A stretch of 64,000 bases of DNA from Sipunculus nudus (GCA_026874595.1 CM049309.1:15757576-15821575), one strand, 5' to 3'; shown: positions 1 through 12,660, counted from the stretch's first letter. The notes: generated by a model from the sequence alone, not told the origin. Numbers and translations are program-made.

Positions 1-229
1 AGTAAAAAACTAATGGACAGATTTCTTTCATATTATGCACTTGTAGAGAGATCGGTTATGGGATTAGGTCTATTTACATTTGGGTCATGACCTGTACCAT
101 GAGAGTGGCTTTGACCTTTAATGTGTCCATATTTGGTGAAAATCACGCACCTCTTATGATATCTCCAGTATTGATAACCATATGGATTTCAAACGTGACT
201 TATGTATGGCCCATTACTAAAGTAAGAAC
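1..229. repeat. Degenerate edge of the AGGTCA satellite
   Basis: The first ~230 bases resemble the satellite that follows: they contain half-sites such as TTGACCTTT and GGGTCATGACC, and a stretch like the 'gatttcaaacgtgacttatgtatggcccat' box of the monomer in broken form. No gene is visible. The left end of the array lies outside the window. Confidence 0.5.
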
Positions 230-3200
230 CCTATAGGTTCTAGAGTCATGAGGTCAAAGGTCAAGGTCACTGGACTCGCATATTAAAAGATACTGTTGAT
301 GCATTTTAAGCCAAACTTTCATCCCAGGTCTTCCAACTTGAATATATAGCTCACTTGCCAATAGTGGATGATCCATATCAATTTTGAGGTCACAAGGTCA
401 AAGGTCAAGGCCACAGGAGCCATCTGTCAAAAAATTAGTTTCTGGATGATAATTCCTCCTTTTATTGATGTATTGAATTCAAACTTGAATTATATATGTC
501 CCATTGAAAAAGCAAGACTCCAATTGATTTTGGTGTCATGAGGTCAAAGGTCAAGGTCACAAGACACATCTTTAAAAAGATTGTGGATGCATTTTCTGCC
601 AAACATTTCATCTCAGACCTTTCATCTTGCACATATAGTTCCCCTGCCAATGGAGGAAGACCCCTGTCAATTGTGAGGTCACAAGGTCAAAGGTGAAGGT
701 TACAGGAGCCATCTGTCCAAAAATTAGTTTCTGGATGATAATTCCTGCTTTTATTGATGTATGGATTTCAAACTTGACTTGTATATGACCTATTGGAAAT
801 GTCAGACCCAAATTGATTTTGGGGTCATGAGATCAAAGGTCAAGGTCACAGAACACATCTTTAAAAAGATTGTTGATGCATTTTTTAGCCAAAAAATTCA
901 TCTTAGATCTTTCATCTTGCACTGATAGTTCACCTGCCAAGAGTGAAAGACCCCTATCAATTTTGAGGTCACAAGGTCAAAGGTGAAGGTCACAGGAACC
1001 ATCTGTCCAAAAAATTAGTTTCTGGATGATAATTCCTGCTTTTATTGATGTATGGATTTCAAACTTGACTTGTATATGTCCCATTGGAAAAGCAAGACCC
1101 GAATTGATTTTGGGGTCATGAGGTCAAAGGTCAAGGTCACAGAACACATCTTTAAAAAGATTGTTGATGCATTTTAAGCCAAACTTTCATCCCAGGTCTT
1201 CCAACTTGAATATATAACTCACTTGCCAATAGTGGATGATCCATATCAATTTTGAGGTCACAAGGTCAAAGGTCAAGGCCACAGGAGCCATCTGTCAAAA
1301 AATTAGTTTCTGGATGATAATTCCTGCTTTTATTGATGTATTGAATTCAAACTTGAATTATATATGTCCCATTGAAAAAGCAAGACTCCAATTGATTTTG
1401 GTGTCATGAGGTCAAAGGTCAAGGTCACAAGACACATCTTTAAAAAGATTGTGGATGCATTTTCTGCCAAACATTTCATCTCAGACCTTTCATCTTGCAC
1501 ATATAGTTCCCCTGCCAATGGAGGAAGACGCCTGTCAATTGTGAGGTCACAAGGACAAAGGTGAAGGTTACAGGAGCCATCTGTCCAAAAATTAGTTTCT
1601 GGATGATAATTCCTGCTTTTATTGATGTATGGATTTCAAACTTTCCTATTGGAAATGTCAGACCCAAATTGATTTTGGGGTCATGAGGTCAAAGGTCAAG
1701 GTCACAGAACACATCTTTAAAAAGATTGTTGATGCATTTTTTAGCCAAAAAATTCATCTTAGATCTTTCATCTTGCACTGATAGTTCACCTGCCAAGAGT
1801 GAAAGACCCCTATCAATTTTGAGGTCACAAGGTCAAAGGTGAAGGTCACAGGAACCATCTGTCCAAAAAATTAGTTTCTGGATGATAATTCCTGCTTTTA
1901 TTGATGTATGGATTTCAAACTTGACTTGTATATGTCCCATTGGAAAAGCAAGACCTGAATTGATTTTGGGGTCATGAGGTCAAAGGTCAAGGTCACAGAA
2001 CACATCTTTAAAAAGATTGTTGATGCATTTTAAGCCAAACTTTCATCCCAGGTCTTCCAACTTGAATATATAGCTCACTTGCCAATAGTGGATGATCCAT
2101 ATCAATTTTGAGGTCACAAGGTCAAAGGTCAAGGCCACAGGAGCCATCTGTCAAAAAATTAGTTTCTGGATGATAATTCCTGCTTTTATTGATGTATTGA
2201 ATTCAAACTTGAATTATATATGTCCCATTGAAAAAGCAAGACTCCAATTGATTTTGGTGTCATGAGGTCAAAGGTCAAGGTCACAAGACACATCTTTAAA
2301 AGATTGTGGATGCATTTTCTGCCAAACATTTCATCTCAGACCTTTCATCTTGCACATATAGTTCCCCAGCCAATGGAGGAAGACGCCTGTCAATTGTGAG
2401 GTCACAAGGTCAAAGGTGAAGGTCATAGGAGCCATCTGTCCAAAAATTAGTTTCTGGATGATAATTCCTGCTTTTATTGATGTATGGATTTCAAACTTGA
2501 CTTGTATATGACCTATTGGAAATGTCAGACCCAAATTGATTTTGGGGTCATGAAGTCAAAGGTCAAGGTCACAGAACACATCTTTAAAAAGATTGTTGAT
2601 GCATTTTTTAGCCAAAAAATTCATCTTAGATCTTTCATCTTGCACTGATAGTTCACCTGCTAAGAGTGGAAGACCCCTATCAATTTTGAGGTCACAAGGT
2701 CAAAGGTGAAGGTCACAGGAACCATCTGTCCAAAAATTAGTTTCTGGATGATAATTTCTGCTTTTATTGATGTATGGATTTCAAACTTGACTTGTATATG
2801 TCCCATTGGAAAAGCAAGACCCGAATTGATTTTGGGGTCATAAGGTCTAAGGTCAAGGTCACAGGACACATCTTTAAAAAGATGTGGATGCATTTTTAGC
2901 CAAACATTTCATCTCAGACATTTCATCTTGCACATATGGTTCCCCTGCCAATGGAGGAAGACGCCTGTCAATTGTGAGGTCACAAGGTCAAAGGTAAAGG
3001 TCACAGGAGCCATCTGTCCAAAAATTAGTTCCCGAGATGATAATTTAAGCTTGGATTAATATATGGATTTCAAACCTGACTTATATATGGCCCATCAGTA
3101 AATCTAGACCTCTTTTGATTTATATATAAAAGTGGATGATCAATATCAATTTTGGGGTCACAAGGTCAAAGGTCAAGGCCACAGGAGCCATCTGTCCAAA

Positions 3201-3360
3201 AATTAGTTTCTGGATGATAATTCCTGCTTTTATTGATGTATAGATTTCAAACTTGACTTATATATGTCCCATTGAAAAAGCAAGACCAATTGATTTTGGG
3301 GTCATGAGATCAAAGGTCAAGGTCACAGGACCAACATCTTCAAAAAGATTGTGGATTGAT
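230..3360 (+). repeat. Tandem satellite with higher-order structure, ~290-bp monomers rich in AGGTCA half-sites
   Basis: The box AGGTCAAAGGTCAAGGTCAC (or a near copy) recurs at 251, 541, 831, 1121, 1409, 1686, 1977, 2265, 2553, 2843 and 3307. This gives ~290-bp monomers. Three monomer types alternate in the order c-a-b-c-a-b-c-a-b-a', so the higher-order period is 868 bp, or 856 bp across the third monomer pair, which carries a ~13-bp deletion. Each monomer also has a second box with AGGTCACAAGGTCAAAGGT about 135 bp downstream. A disruption occurs near 3110-3135. Short open frames here arise from the repeat and are not genes. The array lies upstream of the visible ZRANB2 exons and so probably within an intron of that gene. 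Confidence 0.9.
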
Positions 3361-4140
3361 AGATGGAAGAAACAATAATTGTTTGCCAAGTGTCAGTATA
3401 TGCTGCTAAAAATGGGGGCCTTTTCTTAAAGGTACTATTTCTGGGGATACTCTGGCACCTGCGGTGCCAAGAAATGTCTAGTTTTGTTTTCTGTCTGTTA
3501 GGCCTATTAGAGTGTGTTATCTTAAGAACTGTTCAAGCAACTGCCGTAAAAATTTTAATGAAGATTTTAAGGAGATGTGTGCTATCAAATTTCAGAATGG
3601 TCAAAAATACAATTCTGTCCTGAAAAGATTTTAATGAAATTATGTGTAGGATTAGGTCAACACAGAAATGACAAACCTTTGCATTTCAGAGATAATCTGG
3701 ATTACCATTATATTTTTTTATTCAAACGATTCTTTGTATAGCTATTCAGTATTATGGGCTGGCTGTGTGAGCCAGGCTCACTGGTGAATCAGGCAGACAC
3801 ACTGACACTGGATACAGAGGAACATAAGAAAGTGAAGAACACAGGATTAAAATCCTGGCAGTAGTCTGCTTGTTGTATGTCTACATCCATCTAATTTCTC
3901 TGACTCGTACATCATTTAATTAAAACCAGTTTAAAAACTTGTATCTTTCGGCAAGCTTTTAATGTAATATGTATCAATTTAAATATGTATCAAACTTAAT
4001 GAAATACGTTAATTAATTACAATTGATAAACATGGAGAAAGTGAGGAAGAAAGTGGGCTTAGGGAGGGGTACAGGAAGTAGGATTCTGAGAATATGTGTC
4101 AGAGAATTGGTGCTATATAAAAACTATTTATCATTATTTT
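3361..4140. other. Non-coding intron sequence, nothing recognised
   Basis: AT-rich sequence between two repeat blocks. The longest open frame (86 codons at 3363-3623) has no recognisable domain, no splice support and an atypical composition. I see no RNA gene or mobile-element ends. Confidence 0.5.
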
Positions 4141-5725
4141 TTATGCCCCTGCCACAAAGTGGCCGGGGCATATAGTTTTACCCATGTCCGTCATTCCGTC
4201 ATTCCGAAATCAAACAGTTGTACAGACTTTTTTTCGCAATGCTTGCAGATATTGGCCTGATTTTTGGTGTGTGGGCAGATAATGACCAGTTACAGATCGA
4301 GTTCGCGTTTTGTCCCGGTTGACCTACTTTTGACCGTTTTACGGCTCCTAAACTTAGAAAATTTCATGAAAAATAGAAATTTTCATGACAAATACACATG
4401 TACAGACTTTTTTTCGCAATGCCTGCAGATATTGGCCTGATTTTTTAGTGTGTGGGCAGATAATGACTAGTTACAGATCGAGTTCAGGTTTCGTTCCGGT
4501 GGACCTACTTTTCACCGTTTTACGGCTCCTAAACTTAGAAAATTTCATGAAAAATAGAAATTTTCATGACAAATACACATGTACGGACTTTTTTTTGCAA
4601 TGCCTGCAGATATTGGCCTGATTTTTGGTGTGCTGGCAGATAATGACCAGATACAGATGGAGTTCGCATTTTGTCCCGGTTGACCTACTTTTGACCGTTT
4701 TACGGCTCCTAAACTTAGAAAATTTCATGAAAAATAGAAATTTTCATGACAAATACACATGTACGGACTTTTTTTCGCAATGCCTGCAGATATTGGCCTG
4801 ATTTTTGGTATGTGGGCAGATAATGACCAGTTACAGATCAAGTTTGCGTTTCGTCCCGGTTGACATACTTTTGACCGTTTTACGGCTCCTAAACTTAGAA
4901 AAATTCATGAAAAATAGAAATTTTCTAACAAATACACATGTACAGCCATTTTTAGGCCTCAGCTCATAGGTTGATGGGCTATTGTCGTCACCCAAGCTGT
5001 CCGTCTGTCCATCTGTCTGTCCGGTGTCTGTCCATTCGTCCGTTCCGCGTCTGTTAACTTTTACCTTGTGAGCGGGATATCTCTAAAAGGATTCACCGTT
5101 GGAATTTTATTTCATCAGTGAAGATGTATATCGATAAAATCTCGGTCAAGTTCAAAGATGGGTGACCTTGACCAATTTTTCTACATTTTAGAGCTGATTA
5201 TAGAAAAACACTCAGAAGTTTATATCTCAGGAACCATTGTGTGGATTTTCACAAAACTTACTGTGATCATTGGACTGATGGTCTGTATGTGCTGCACAAT
5301 TTCGGTGGAGCCACCTGCAATTTCTGATTTTTTAATGAAATTTTATCGGATTTTTCAATTTTGGCCTGTTTGGTCTGTGGGCGCATAATGACCACCTACA
5401 GATCGAGTTCGCGTTTCATCCCAGTTAACCTATTTTTCACCATATGACAGATCCTTAACATAGAAAATTTCATGAAAGACAGAAATTTTCATGACAAATG
5501 CACATATATGGACTTTTTTTTCACAATGCCTGCAGATACTGGCCTGATTTTTGGTGTGTTGCTTGATAATGACCCTTTACAGATCAAGTTTGCATTTTGC
5601 CCTTGTTGACCTACTTTTGACCATACAACACCTCCTGAACTTAAAAAATTTTACAAAATTTAACAAATGTTTCTAATTTGCCCCAGGCGTGGGCATTCGT
5701 GTCGTTCCGACACACCTAGTTTTTA
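4141..5725 (+). mobile_element. Hairpin-headed element with four ~180-bp core repeats and a 3' hairpin plus CTAG-T end (Helentron/Helitron-like, non-autonomous)
   Basis: The head (4143-4175) folds on itself as TGCCCCTGCCAC with GTGGCCGGGGCA and is followed by repeated CCGTCATT. The core holds four tandem copies of a ~180-bp unit starting near 4220, 4400, 4580 and 4760. A second part contains a CTGTCCGTCTGTCC tract and the box ATATCTCAGGAACC. The tail (about 5680-5720) has GGCGTGGGCAT, which matches the reverse complement of the head's ATGCCCCTGCC at 9 of 11 positions. Next comes a perfect hairpin GTGTCG-TTC-CGACAC and then AC-CTAG-T. Subterminal inverted repeats, core tandem repeats, a 3' hairpin and a CTAG/T end are the published hallmarks of non-autonomous Helitron/Helentron relatives, including the core-repeat elements described in bivalves. 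No Rep/helicase gene is present. Confidence 0.65.
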
Positions 5726-5782
5726 TTATGTAAAAGAATATTTTGGACTAATATGAATAAGTGTCAACATTTTTCTTTCCAG

Positions 5783-8572
5783 GATGATGATGATGATGTT
5801 GATCTCTCAAAATATGACTTGGGTGGTGATGAAGATGATGACAATAGGAGCAAAGACAAAGCATCGAGATCAAGATCTGGGTCAAGGTCATCAAGTTCAA
5901 GGTCATCTTCTAGCAGTTCCAGGTCATCCAGCAGTTCCAGCTCCAGGTCAAGGTCACGCTCAAGGTCACAGAGAAGAAAACGAAGCTATTCACGGTCTCG
6001 GTCCAGGTAACATTGGTAAAAGGGTAACAGGTGTCGCCTTTACTGTTTGATATGTATAGTTTCATTGTTATATGCCAATTTTCATTGTTTCATTGTTGCT
6101 TTTCTGTACGTGCATCAGCCAGACTTATCAGATATTATGAAGGCCTTCATGTTAGTATGTCATAAATATGTTTTACATATCTTCACTTGTAACTTTGCAA
6201 ACACAGTATAAATGACCAGCTGATATCTGCAAACTTCTAGTCTTAAATGTTTTCAGTATTAAAATTTTTTTATTGCAATACTACTTTCGATTTAAACCCA
6301 ATTATTGTTATACAGAGGTAACTACTACAAGACTTAAATTTCAGAGGCAGAATAAGAAAAAAAAATTAAAGATTAAAAATAGGTCCTGTAAAAGTTCAAA
6401 TGAAGAAATAAGCAAAAACTGACCAACATAACCTTATGAATGAAAGTTTACAGAATGAAATTTTGGTAGGGCTGGCTGTCAGGTGTAATGATGTCTGTTG
6501 TTGGTGATATAATTTAGATAAAATTAGTCTGACTAGAGGGTTTTAAAATAAATGTGACTAAAGAGGTGTTAAATAAAACAAAGGTGACCAGAGAGATGTT
6601 ACATTGATATTCATTATCAGCCAATGAAATATCAGTTTTTTTAACATCTTATTTATTTTTCATTCTGTGATGAATATTAAAATTAGTTTCCATGGTATTT
6701 ACAATTTCTTGAGTTTTCCTAATACATGTAACATGTTTTAAATGTTAAAGATAATGTTCTGTCATAGTGCTAGACTGAAAAATGTATAGCTGACTGTTAC
6801 AAGTATTGTGAAAATTTAGTAAAATGAATGCAGCGGATTTTTAAAGTTGGCATGGGTGGCACATGCCTGGAAGCAACAATTCCCTTGGATGTTATGTGTC
6901 CAAAGACTTTGTATCAAGCCATGCTTCTTTCCATTTCATCAGTTATGAACAAAAGTGCTAAACCAATCAAATGGTTTGTGTATTCTTCATTTTAATCACT
7001 GGTGAAAGAAAATGTGTTTCTTTTTTTGCGTAATGAGCTCGCAGTACAAGAACCAAATAGAGGATCTGACCCATTAAATAAAGTTTGTAAACCAATCCAG
7101 TTTCCTAGTGCACCTGTTCTTTTCACATTTCACACTAGTTTCCAGTGCATATGTTCTTGTTCCTATGAAATGTGAAAAAGATTGATATTGGAGCCCATTA
7201 CATGTGGATTTGTTGATAATTCATAAAATAGCAAGCAGAGTGGCTTAATAAAGCAAAGAGTATGGAGATTTGTTTATAGGAGGAGGATTAAAAATGTGTT
7301 AGGTACTTTGCTTATATGTATTCACCCAGCATTATTGTTTACCGGTATCCTGATTTTGTGCATATAACCATCTGTGAGGGGTATTGTCTTTTAAACCTAC
7401 ATAACACAGTTAAGTGACAGTATCCGGATTTATGTATTGCTTATTCAAAACAGCAAATTAACTATTGATGGTAAAGGGTATACTCCTTGTGTCTGTTGTT
7501 GCACCTGTCTAGGCTTTGGGATATCTTATCCAGACCAGGTTTTGGTGGTTATTCCATTTATTTTATATTGTAGTATATATAAATACACTATTATAGTTTA
7601 AGTATTATATACTTTCTGGTATTAAAAACCCATTTTTACAGTGGAATCTACAACAGAAATACAAATCTTCAATTTGAAGAAAGATTTACAAAAAAACTAA
7701 TATAATATGTAAATTAAAGTTTAACTTGCTGTTTTCTATCAGACGAATCATGTGTACATGGTAATCATGCATGAAATTTTGCAAACAATGTTCATGAGGA
7801 TTCTTCATGGTGCATTTCCAGGTCGAGATCAAGAGATCACAAGAAAGGTCGTAGTTCCTACAGCTCATCAAGCAGTGGTTCTTCACGGTCAAGGTCACGG
7901 GATGGCATGCGAGGATCGAGACGGTCCAGGTTTGGTTATGGGCAGGCCAGTGTCATTAAAAGTGACACTTGGTCAGGTGGTCTATTGATTAAGAGATTGA
8001 CCAATGGGAAAGTCTACATGATATTAAGCCTGATCTGTGGAATCATCTTTTGTGACAAAATAACAGTAACATTTTAATGATTAACATAGGGAATTTTTCT
8101 TGGATACCATTTTTATGCTTATTCCAAGAACTTAATTCAGTTGTATTTATATTTTTATATTATATCTTATTCATGAGGGGAACTTTGGTATCTTGGGGTA
8201 AATTGTATGGTTTGTTTCTTGTATGATGTGTATATTTTTAATGTAACTTGTACATCAGTAAAGACCATTTCAATTGGCATTTCCATTAGATATTATGATA
8301 AATTCACTCTTGCTGTCAGTAAATATTAAAATCATGTGCTTTCACTTAATTTTTTGTAATTATTTTGTACTATCTTTGGCTTAAGCTAGCCATTGTTATA
8401 TGAAATTCTACTTCTTAGGTAGAACATAACTTTCTTATGTATATATTATACCTTTGATGTTAGTACAAAAGAACTGTAATGTGTACTAATGTACTTTTTA
8501 ATGTATTTTTAGTATGGATTCTGTAACTTTTCTTTCAGATCTGGATCCAGAGAGGAACAAACAAGACGCTAA
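5783..8572 (+). CDS. ZRANB2: ZRANB2-like splicing factor, C-terminal exons (5' part outside window)
   Basis: Three exons join in frame: 5783-6006, 7822-7929 and 8539-8572 (TAA at 8570-8572). They follow acceptors CTTTCCAG, ATTTCCAG and CTTTCAG and use donors CAG/GTAACA and CAG/GTTTGG. They encode 121 C-terminal residues: an acidic DDDDDVDLSKYDLGGDEDDD stretch, then a long RS domain of Ser-Arg runs, ending REEQTRR. Acidic DLSKYxLD boxes followed by an RS tail are characteristic of ZRANB2 (ZNF265), a nuclear protein whose two N-terminal RanBP2-type zinc fingers bind 5' splice-site-like RNA and influence alternative splicing. The zinc-finger exons are not in this window; the first visible exon starts in phase 0. 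Other RS proteins are possible, but the DLSKY box favours ZRANB2. A strong donor (AAG/GTAAGT at 8793) downstream of the stop suggests a spliced 3' UTR or an alternative C-terminus. Confidence 0.8.
6007..7821 (+). other. Intron of ZRANB2-like gene
   Basis: AT-rich intron between exons 5783-6006 and 7822-7929. It starts GTAACA and ends TTTCCAG. I see no repeat ends or nested gene. Confidence 0.7.
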
Positions 8573-9751
8573 TTTTTCACTTTATAAACACCAACTCTCA
8601 GTCAAACCAGTATTTTGATAACTGCGATATTAATCGATAGACACCTTTGGCTTTGAGACAGGCCTAAGAGAAGATAAAATCAATACAGTGATAATGTAAA
8701 CTCTGATCAGCTGCTTAATTCTGAAACACTGGGAGCTTTTGCAAACACTGGCTACTACCGTATCTTATAGCTAAACACGTAATGTGTTTAAAGGTAAGTA
8801 TTTCAATATAGAATTGTGTAAATCTGTTTCTGATATCTCTTCTAATTCTGTTTAAAATCACTCAGTATTTGAAAGTATTTAATGATGTATTTGTAATGTT
8901 GATGAAATAAGGTTGTTAGATAATCTTTTGAGATGTTGATGATATAAAGTTGATGGATTTCCTTTTGAGATTTCTACATTAAACTTCCTGTTGGGACGAG
9001 GAAATTTGTCAGTTTCTTTAAATGATGATGTTTATCATTTAATAATAATCCTTAGCTTATAAAGCTTGTAGCTTTCCCTTGCTACCTTTGTGTAGTGGAA
9101 AGTGCGGCATCAGTTAAATATACAATTGATTTATTTTGTTTACTATTGAAGTTACGTATCCTGCTTCTGTTGTCACTATTAATGAGAACTTTGTTGTGAG
9201 GTCGGTAATGGTAAACAACACATATTGTGGATAGTTACCCAGCAAGTAAAGGATTCAGTAAGTGTGGTACAGCGGAGCGCTGGTTGTCCAAGCACCACTT
9301 ACCAGAGAAAAAATATCAGAAAATGACAACTGAGAACAAAAAGTGAAAATATTCCAAATTTTTGTTAGAGAAAGCTTGTTGATATTCATAGCTTTCCTGA
9401 TTCAAGAAAATATTTTGCAATAAATTGATAGTATTTATTCTGTGCCCCCTGAATTATGTGTGATTGCCTCAGCAATTACTTTGGAGAGTTGCAGGGGTAA
9501 AAACCCTTCCCGTGCTCTTGTTGTTCATGTGTAACAATGCTTTATGTCTGCTGCAAGGGGAACAATTTATCCACTCATCTGGCATTTAATGATAAAATAA
9601 TTTATTTAAGTAAATGAAATTGATACTACATTGAGTGAACGTTTTATATTTCTAGAATGACATGGCAGTATATATATATCAGAGATTGTTCCATTTAGAT
9701 ACCTCTTCATATATTTGGTAGTGGCAGCTATGCTTTAGCAGACCTCCATTC
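8573..9751 (+). other. Probable 3' UTR and downstream region of the ZRANB2-like gene
   Basis: The sequence after the stop continues as plausible UTR to a consensus donor, AAAG/GTAAGTA, near 8793. A possible polyadenylation signal, AATAAATT at about 9419 followed by a T/G-rich stretch, is one candidate end; another AATAAA near 10916 is followed by TGTTTTGTTTT. The true 3' end cannot be fixed without transcript data. Confidence 0.4.
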
Positions 9752-10079
9752 GAGGATCCGCTCTGGTATTTATTTCATGAGTAATGAACAAATCTGCAAG
9801 TGTTTGGGCTGAAATCAAAATTGACAATCAAATTCAACCAACAAATTCTAACAATACACCATTCACATGCCATTTTCACATGAACATGCACCAAAAACGG
9901 GACAGGTTTAGATAGTTTTGATTGGTCAAATCCTCTATGGCCTCCCAGCAGTGCTAAATCTTTAGTCTAGAACTAGCTCCAGAGTCGCTCTGGCAGCTGC
10001 ATAAAACAAGTGTACACCAGTCACCTGATTGATTTGGTTGCCTCATTCATTGTTCATGAAATATACGCCAGAGTGGCTC
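9752..10079. mobile_element. MITE-like element with imperfect terminal inverted repeats
   Basis: The left end GAGGATCCGCTCTGGTATTT, followed by ATTTCATGAGTAATGAACAA, mirrors the right end TTGTTCATGAAATATACGCC, followed by AGAGTGGCTC, with several mismatches over ~38 bp. It is 328 bp long and non-coding. I could not identify a clean target-site duplication, so the superfamily is open. Confidence 0.5.
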
Positions 10080-11520
10080 ACTGAATCAAGGTCTGTGAAA
10101 TCTAAGCTGCGAATGCAAAATGTAGGAAGATGACACTAGCAGTTAAGTGTTCACCTTGCTAGTTTTGTGACAGGGATTCAGTGGTGGTTCTTGCATTACT
10201 GTTTAACTGAACAAATAAACTTGTCCCTGAGGAATTCAGATAAACAGCACTTCACTGTTCTTTAAATAGCCATACATTGACAGTAAATGGTACCATCATT
10301 GCTAACCAGTGCCGTCAAGTGTTCACGCTTGGTAAAGGATCATTGAAGGTGGGAACATCTGCTTGTATATAATTTTCTTTAGACTTCATTGACTTTGGTC
10401 CCTCCAGTGCCAAGCCATAGAATGTAGTCTGTATTCCGAGAGACTGGTAATTGGAGGTCCGGTTGTTTTGGGCAGTTAAACATTTTGTCTTAATCACATT
10501 TATCTTCATTTACAACTTTAACTGCTTGGGCAGGGTATGGGTGGGTCCCAGGTAAAAATTTACAATTATTCATGCAAGCATTGTACCTTTTCTGATAACA
10601 TTGTTGTAGATATTGTTAAGAGAACATCAGTCATGGGATATAACGGTGTAAAAGTACCATCAGGGGTTCATATTAGTTGAATATTCTACCAGTTTTGAAT
10701 TATGCTGCTGCAAAACTGGTCAAACCCTAGACCTTTAGTATTGCATTTAGCCTGCTTTTTCATCCATACAATTTGTGACAATGGCCACATTAATGAGTAA
10801 ATATAAAAATAGGATGTATAAATATATACAGAGTGTACAGTTTAAATTGGGGGCTTAGATCCACTGCTCAAGACTTGTCCCTTCTTGTAGAATGGACTTA
10901 CAGGTTAAATGCTTGAATAAATGCTTAACAACGAAGTGTTTTGTTTTATTTTTACTTTGTAAAAATGTTGAGCAGGGCATGATTGTGTTGCATCATGACC
11001 TCGGGTGAAACGTATAATAAGCTGTTTGACTATTCCAAAGGAAAGGCTTGCTGTACAGGGTTCCCACACTTCCAGAAGATCTGTTTCTTTAACATGACCT
11101 AAAATTCAGATCCTTTTCCCCATAACTTGGTGTATTTCTCTACGAACTAGTCCTGCATATTTAGATCTTTACTAATTTATGAAAAGAGAGCATGAGAGAA
11201 TTTATAGACCAAAATATTTTTAAAATTTTGAAATTTATGACTAAGGGCATATTTACTTTCTATAGACTATTTGAAAAATCATTGCACTGATATCTTTGGG
11301 GCCAAATGTCATTCAAATATATGTCACTATGAACTTTTTTTTTTCTCCGTTAAATTCTAAGAGCCATAATGATGCGTTTGTGCCCATCCTACTGCCAGTC
11401 TCTTTGTGGGCATGAATCATAAATGTTCAAGTTCGACATCCAAGTCAAGTCAAATCTAGGAAGACTTAGTATATAGTCTGTTCCATCCTCTCGTGTCCAC
11501 TTTTTGTGCTATTAAAATTT
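10080..11520. other. Intergenic sequence, nothing firm recognised
   Basis: AT-rich, with no coding frame that shows splice support and no clear TE ends. The AATAAA near 10916 with a downstream T/G-rich tract could be a distal poly(A) site for the upstream gene. Confidence 0.4.
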
Positions 11521-12660
11521 TTAGCGAACCTGTGAGCTTATGCGATGGTGAGGCCTCATGCGTCGTCTGTCTTGCTTCGTCTGTACGTTACCATAGCTAT
11601 CTCAAAAACGGCAGGAGCTAGCATCACTAATTTATTTTGCAACTAATCAGTCGTCCAAAAAACTATATTGGATTTTTTAAATTTTTTTTCTAACTGCATT
11701 TAGTTAGATTTTGTAGGGAAAAAGCTAAAAAAGGTTTAAAAATCTTCTTCTCCAAAACTGTCCAGCCAAATTGTCAGGTATTTCACAGAAATGATCCCTG
11801 GGACAATCTTTCTCAAGTTTGTTCGAATGGTTCCAGTTCGGAGATTTTTGGCCAAGTTACAGGAGGTTGAACTTTGTTAACTGTGTAAAAAAGCATATTA
11901 AAATTTAAATCTCAGAAACGGCTGTAGCTTTCATCACCAAATTTTATGCCAATGTTGGTCACATAGGTCATATCTGAAATTGAGGTATTGCCCGTATTGG
12001 TGGGGCCACCTGCATCGGCCTTTTTTGTACAGAGTCATCAGTGCCTGTATCACACTGAGGGCTACAAAAAACTTTTCTGAAACCATATGGCCAAAATGTT
12101 TAATATCACACAGAAATGATCCTAGGGTAGTTTGTTCAAATGGTCTCTTTTCAGTGACTTTTGGCTAAGTTATAGGAAGCTGGAATTTAGTCATACGCCA
12201 TAACAGCCCATTTTAGCTCAGTGGCTACAAAGATCTTCTTCTCAAACTCACTTGGCCAAATTCTTAAATCTCGCACATTAATTATCCTCCGATGTATAAT
12301 TCAAGTTTGTTCAAATGGTTTTGGTTCAAAAGTAATGTAAATGGTTGACACCTTTTGAAAAAGACTAGCTGTGTGTAGGTTCTTGTACACAAGCTTTTGG
12401 GTGCTCGGGCCCCCTTCCTCCGGTTTTGGTTCAGTGCTTTTTGGCTGAGTTACGGGAAGCTGAACTTTGCCAGTTTGCTGTATCGTCCTATATGAGTTAT
12501 AAACCTGCGAAACTTTTTTGACTGATGCTACTGAAGCCAGTTTGTTAAATATTTTACAAGAATAATTCCTACAATAATTCTTATAATAATTGTCATTAAT
12601 GGTTCCACATGAATGATTTTTTGGCTGAATTATGGAGATTGAATTGAGTCATTTTACCAT
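11520..12660 (+). repeat. Degenerate tandem-repeat element with hairpin head
   Basis: The block starts with GTGAGGCCTCAT-type palindromic sequence followed by CGTCGTCTGTCTTGCTTCG, like the heads of other elements in this window. A box TTTTGGCTGAGTTACRGGAAGCTGAACTTT recurs in decayed form near 11846, 12158, 12438 and 12617, giving irregular units of ~180-310 bp. It is non-coding. It probably belongs to the same broad class as 4141-5725 but is too eroded to see a 3' hairpin. Confidence 0.5.

Noticed and set aside
462-2893. Several related open frames on the minus strand of the left satellite
   Set aside because: They repeat with the satellite period and mutate with it. They have no splice sites or domain, and the 62-codon frame occurs identically twice because the DNA is duplicated.
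5784-6050. An overlapping plus-strand frame beginning with a Met run
   Set aside because: It is the +1 shadow of the acidic and RS-coding exon; the in-phase frame continues correctly across both introns.
7686-7988. Frames on both strands around the second ZRANB2 exon
   Set aside because: The real exon 7822-7929 is read in another frame that keeps the RS repeat and the splice phases.
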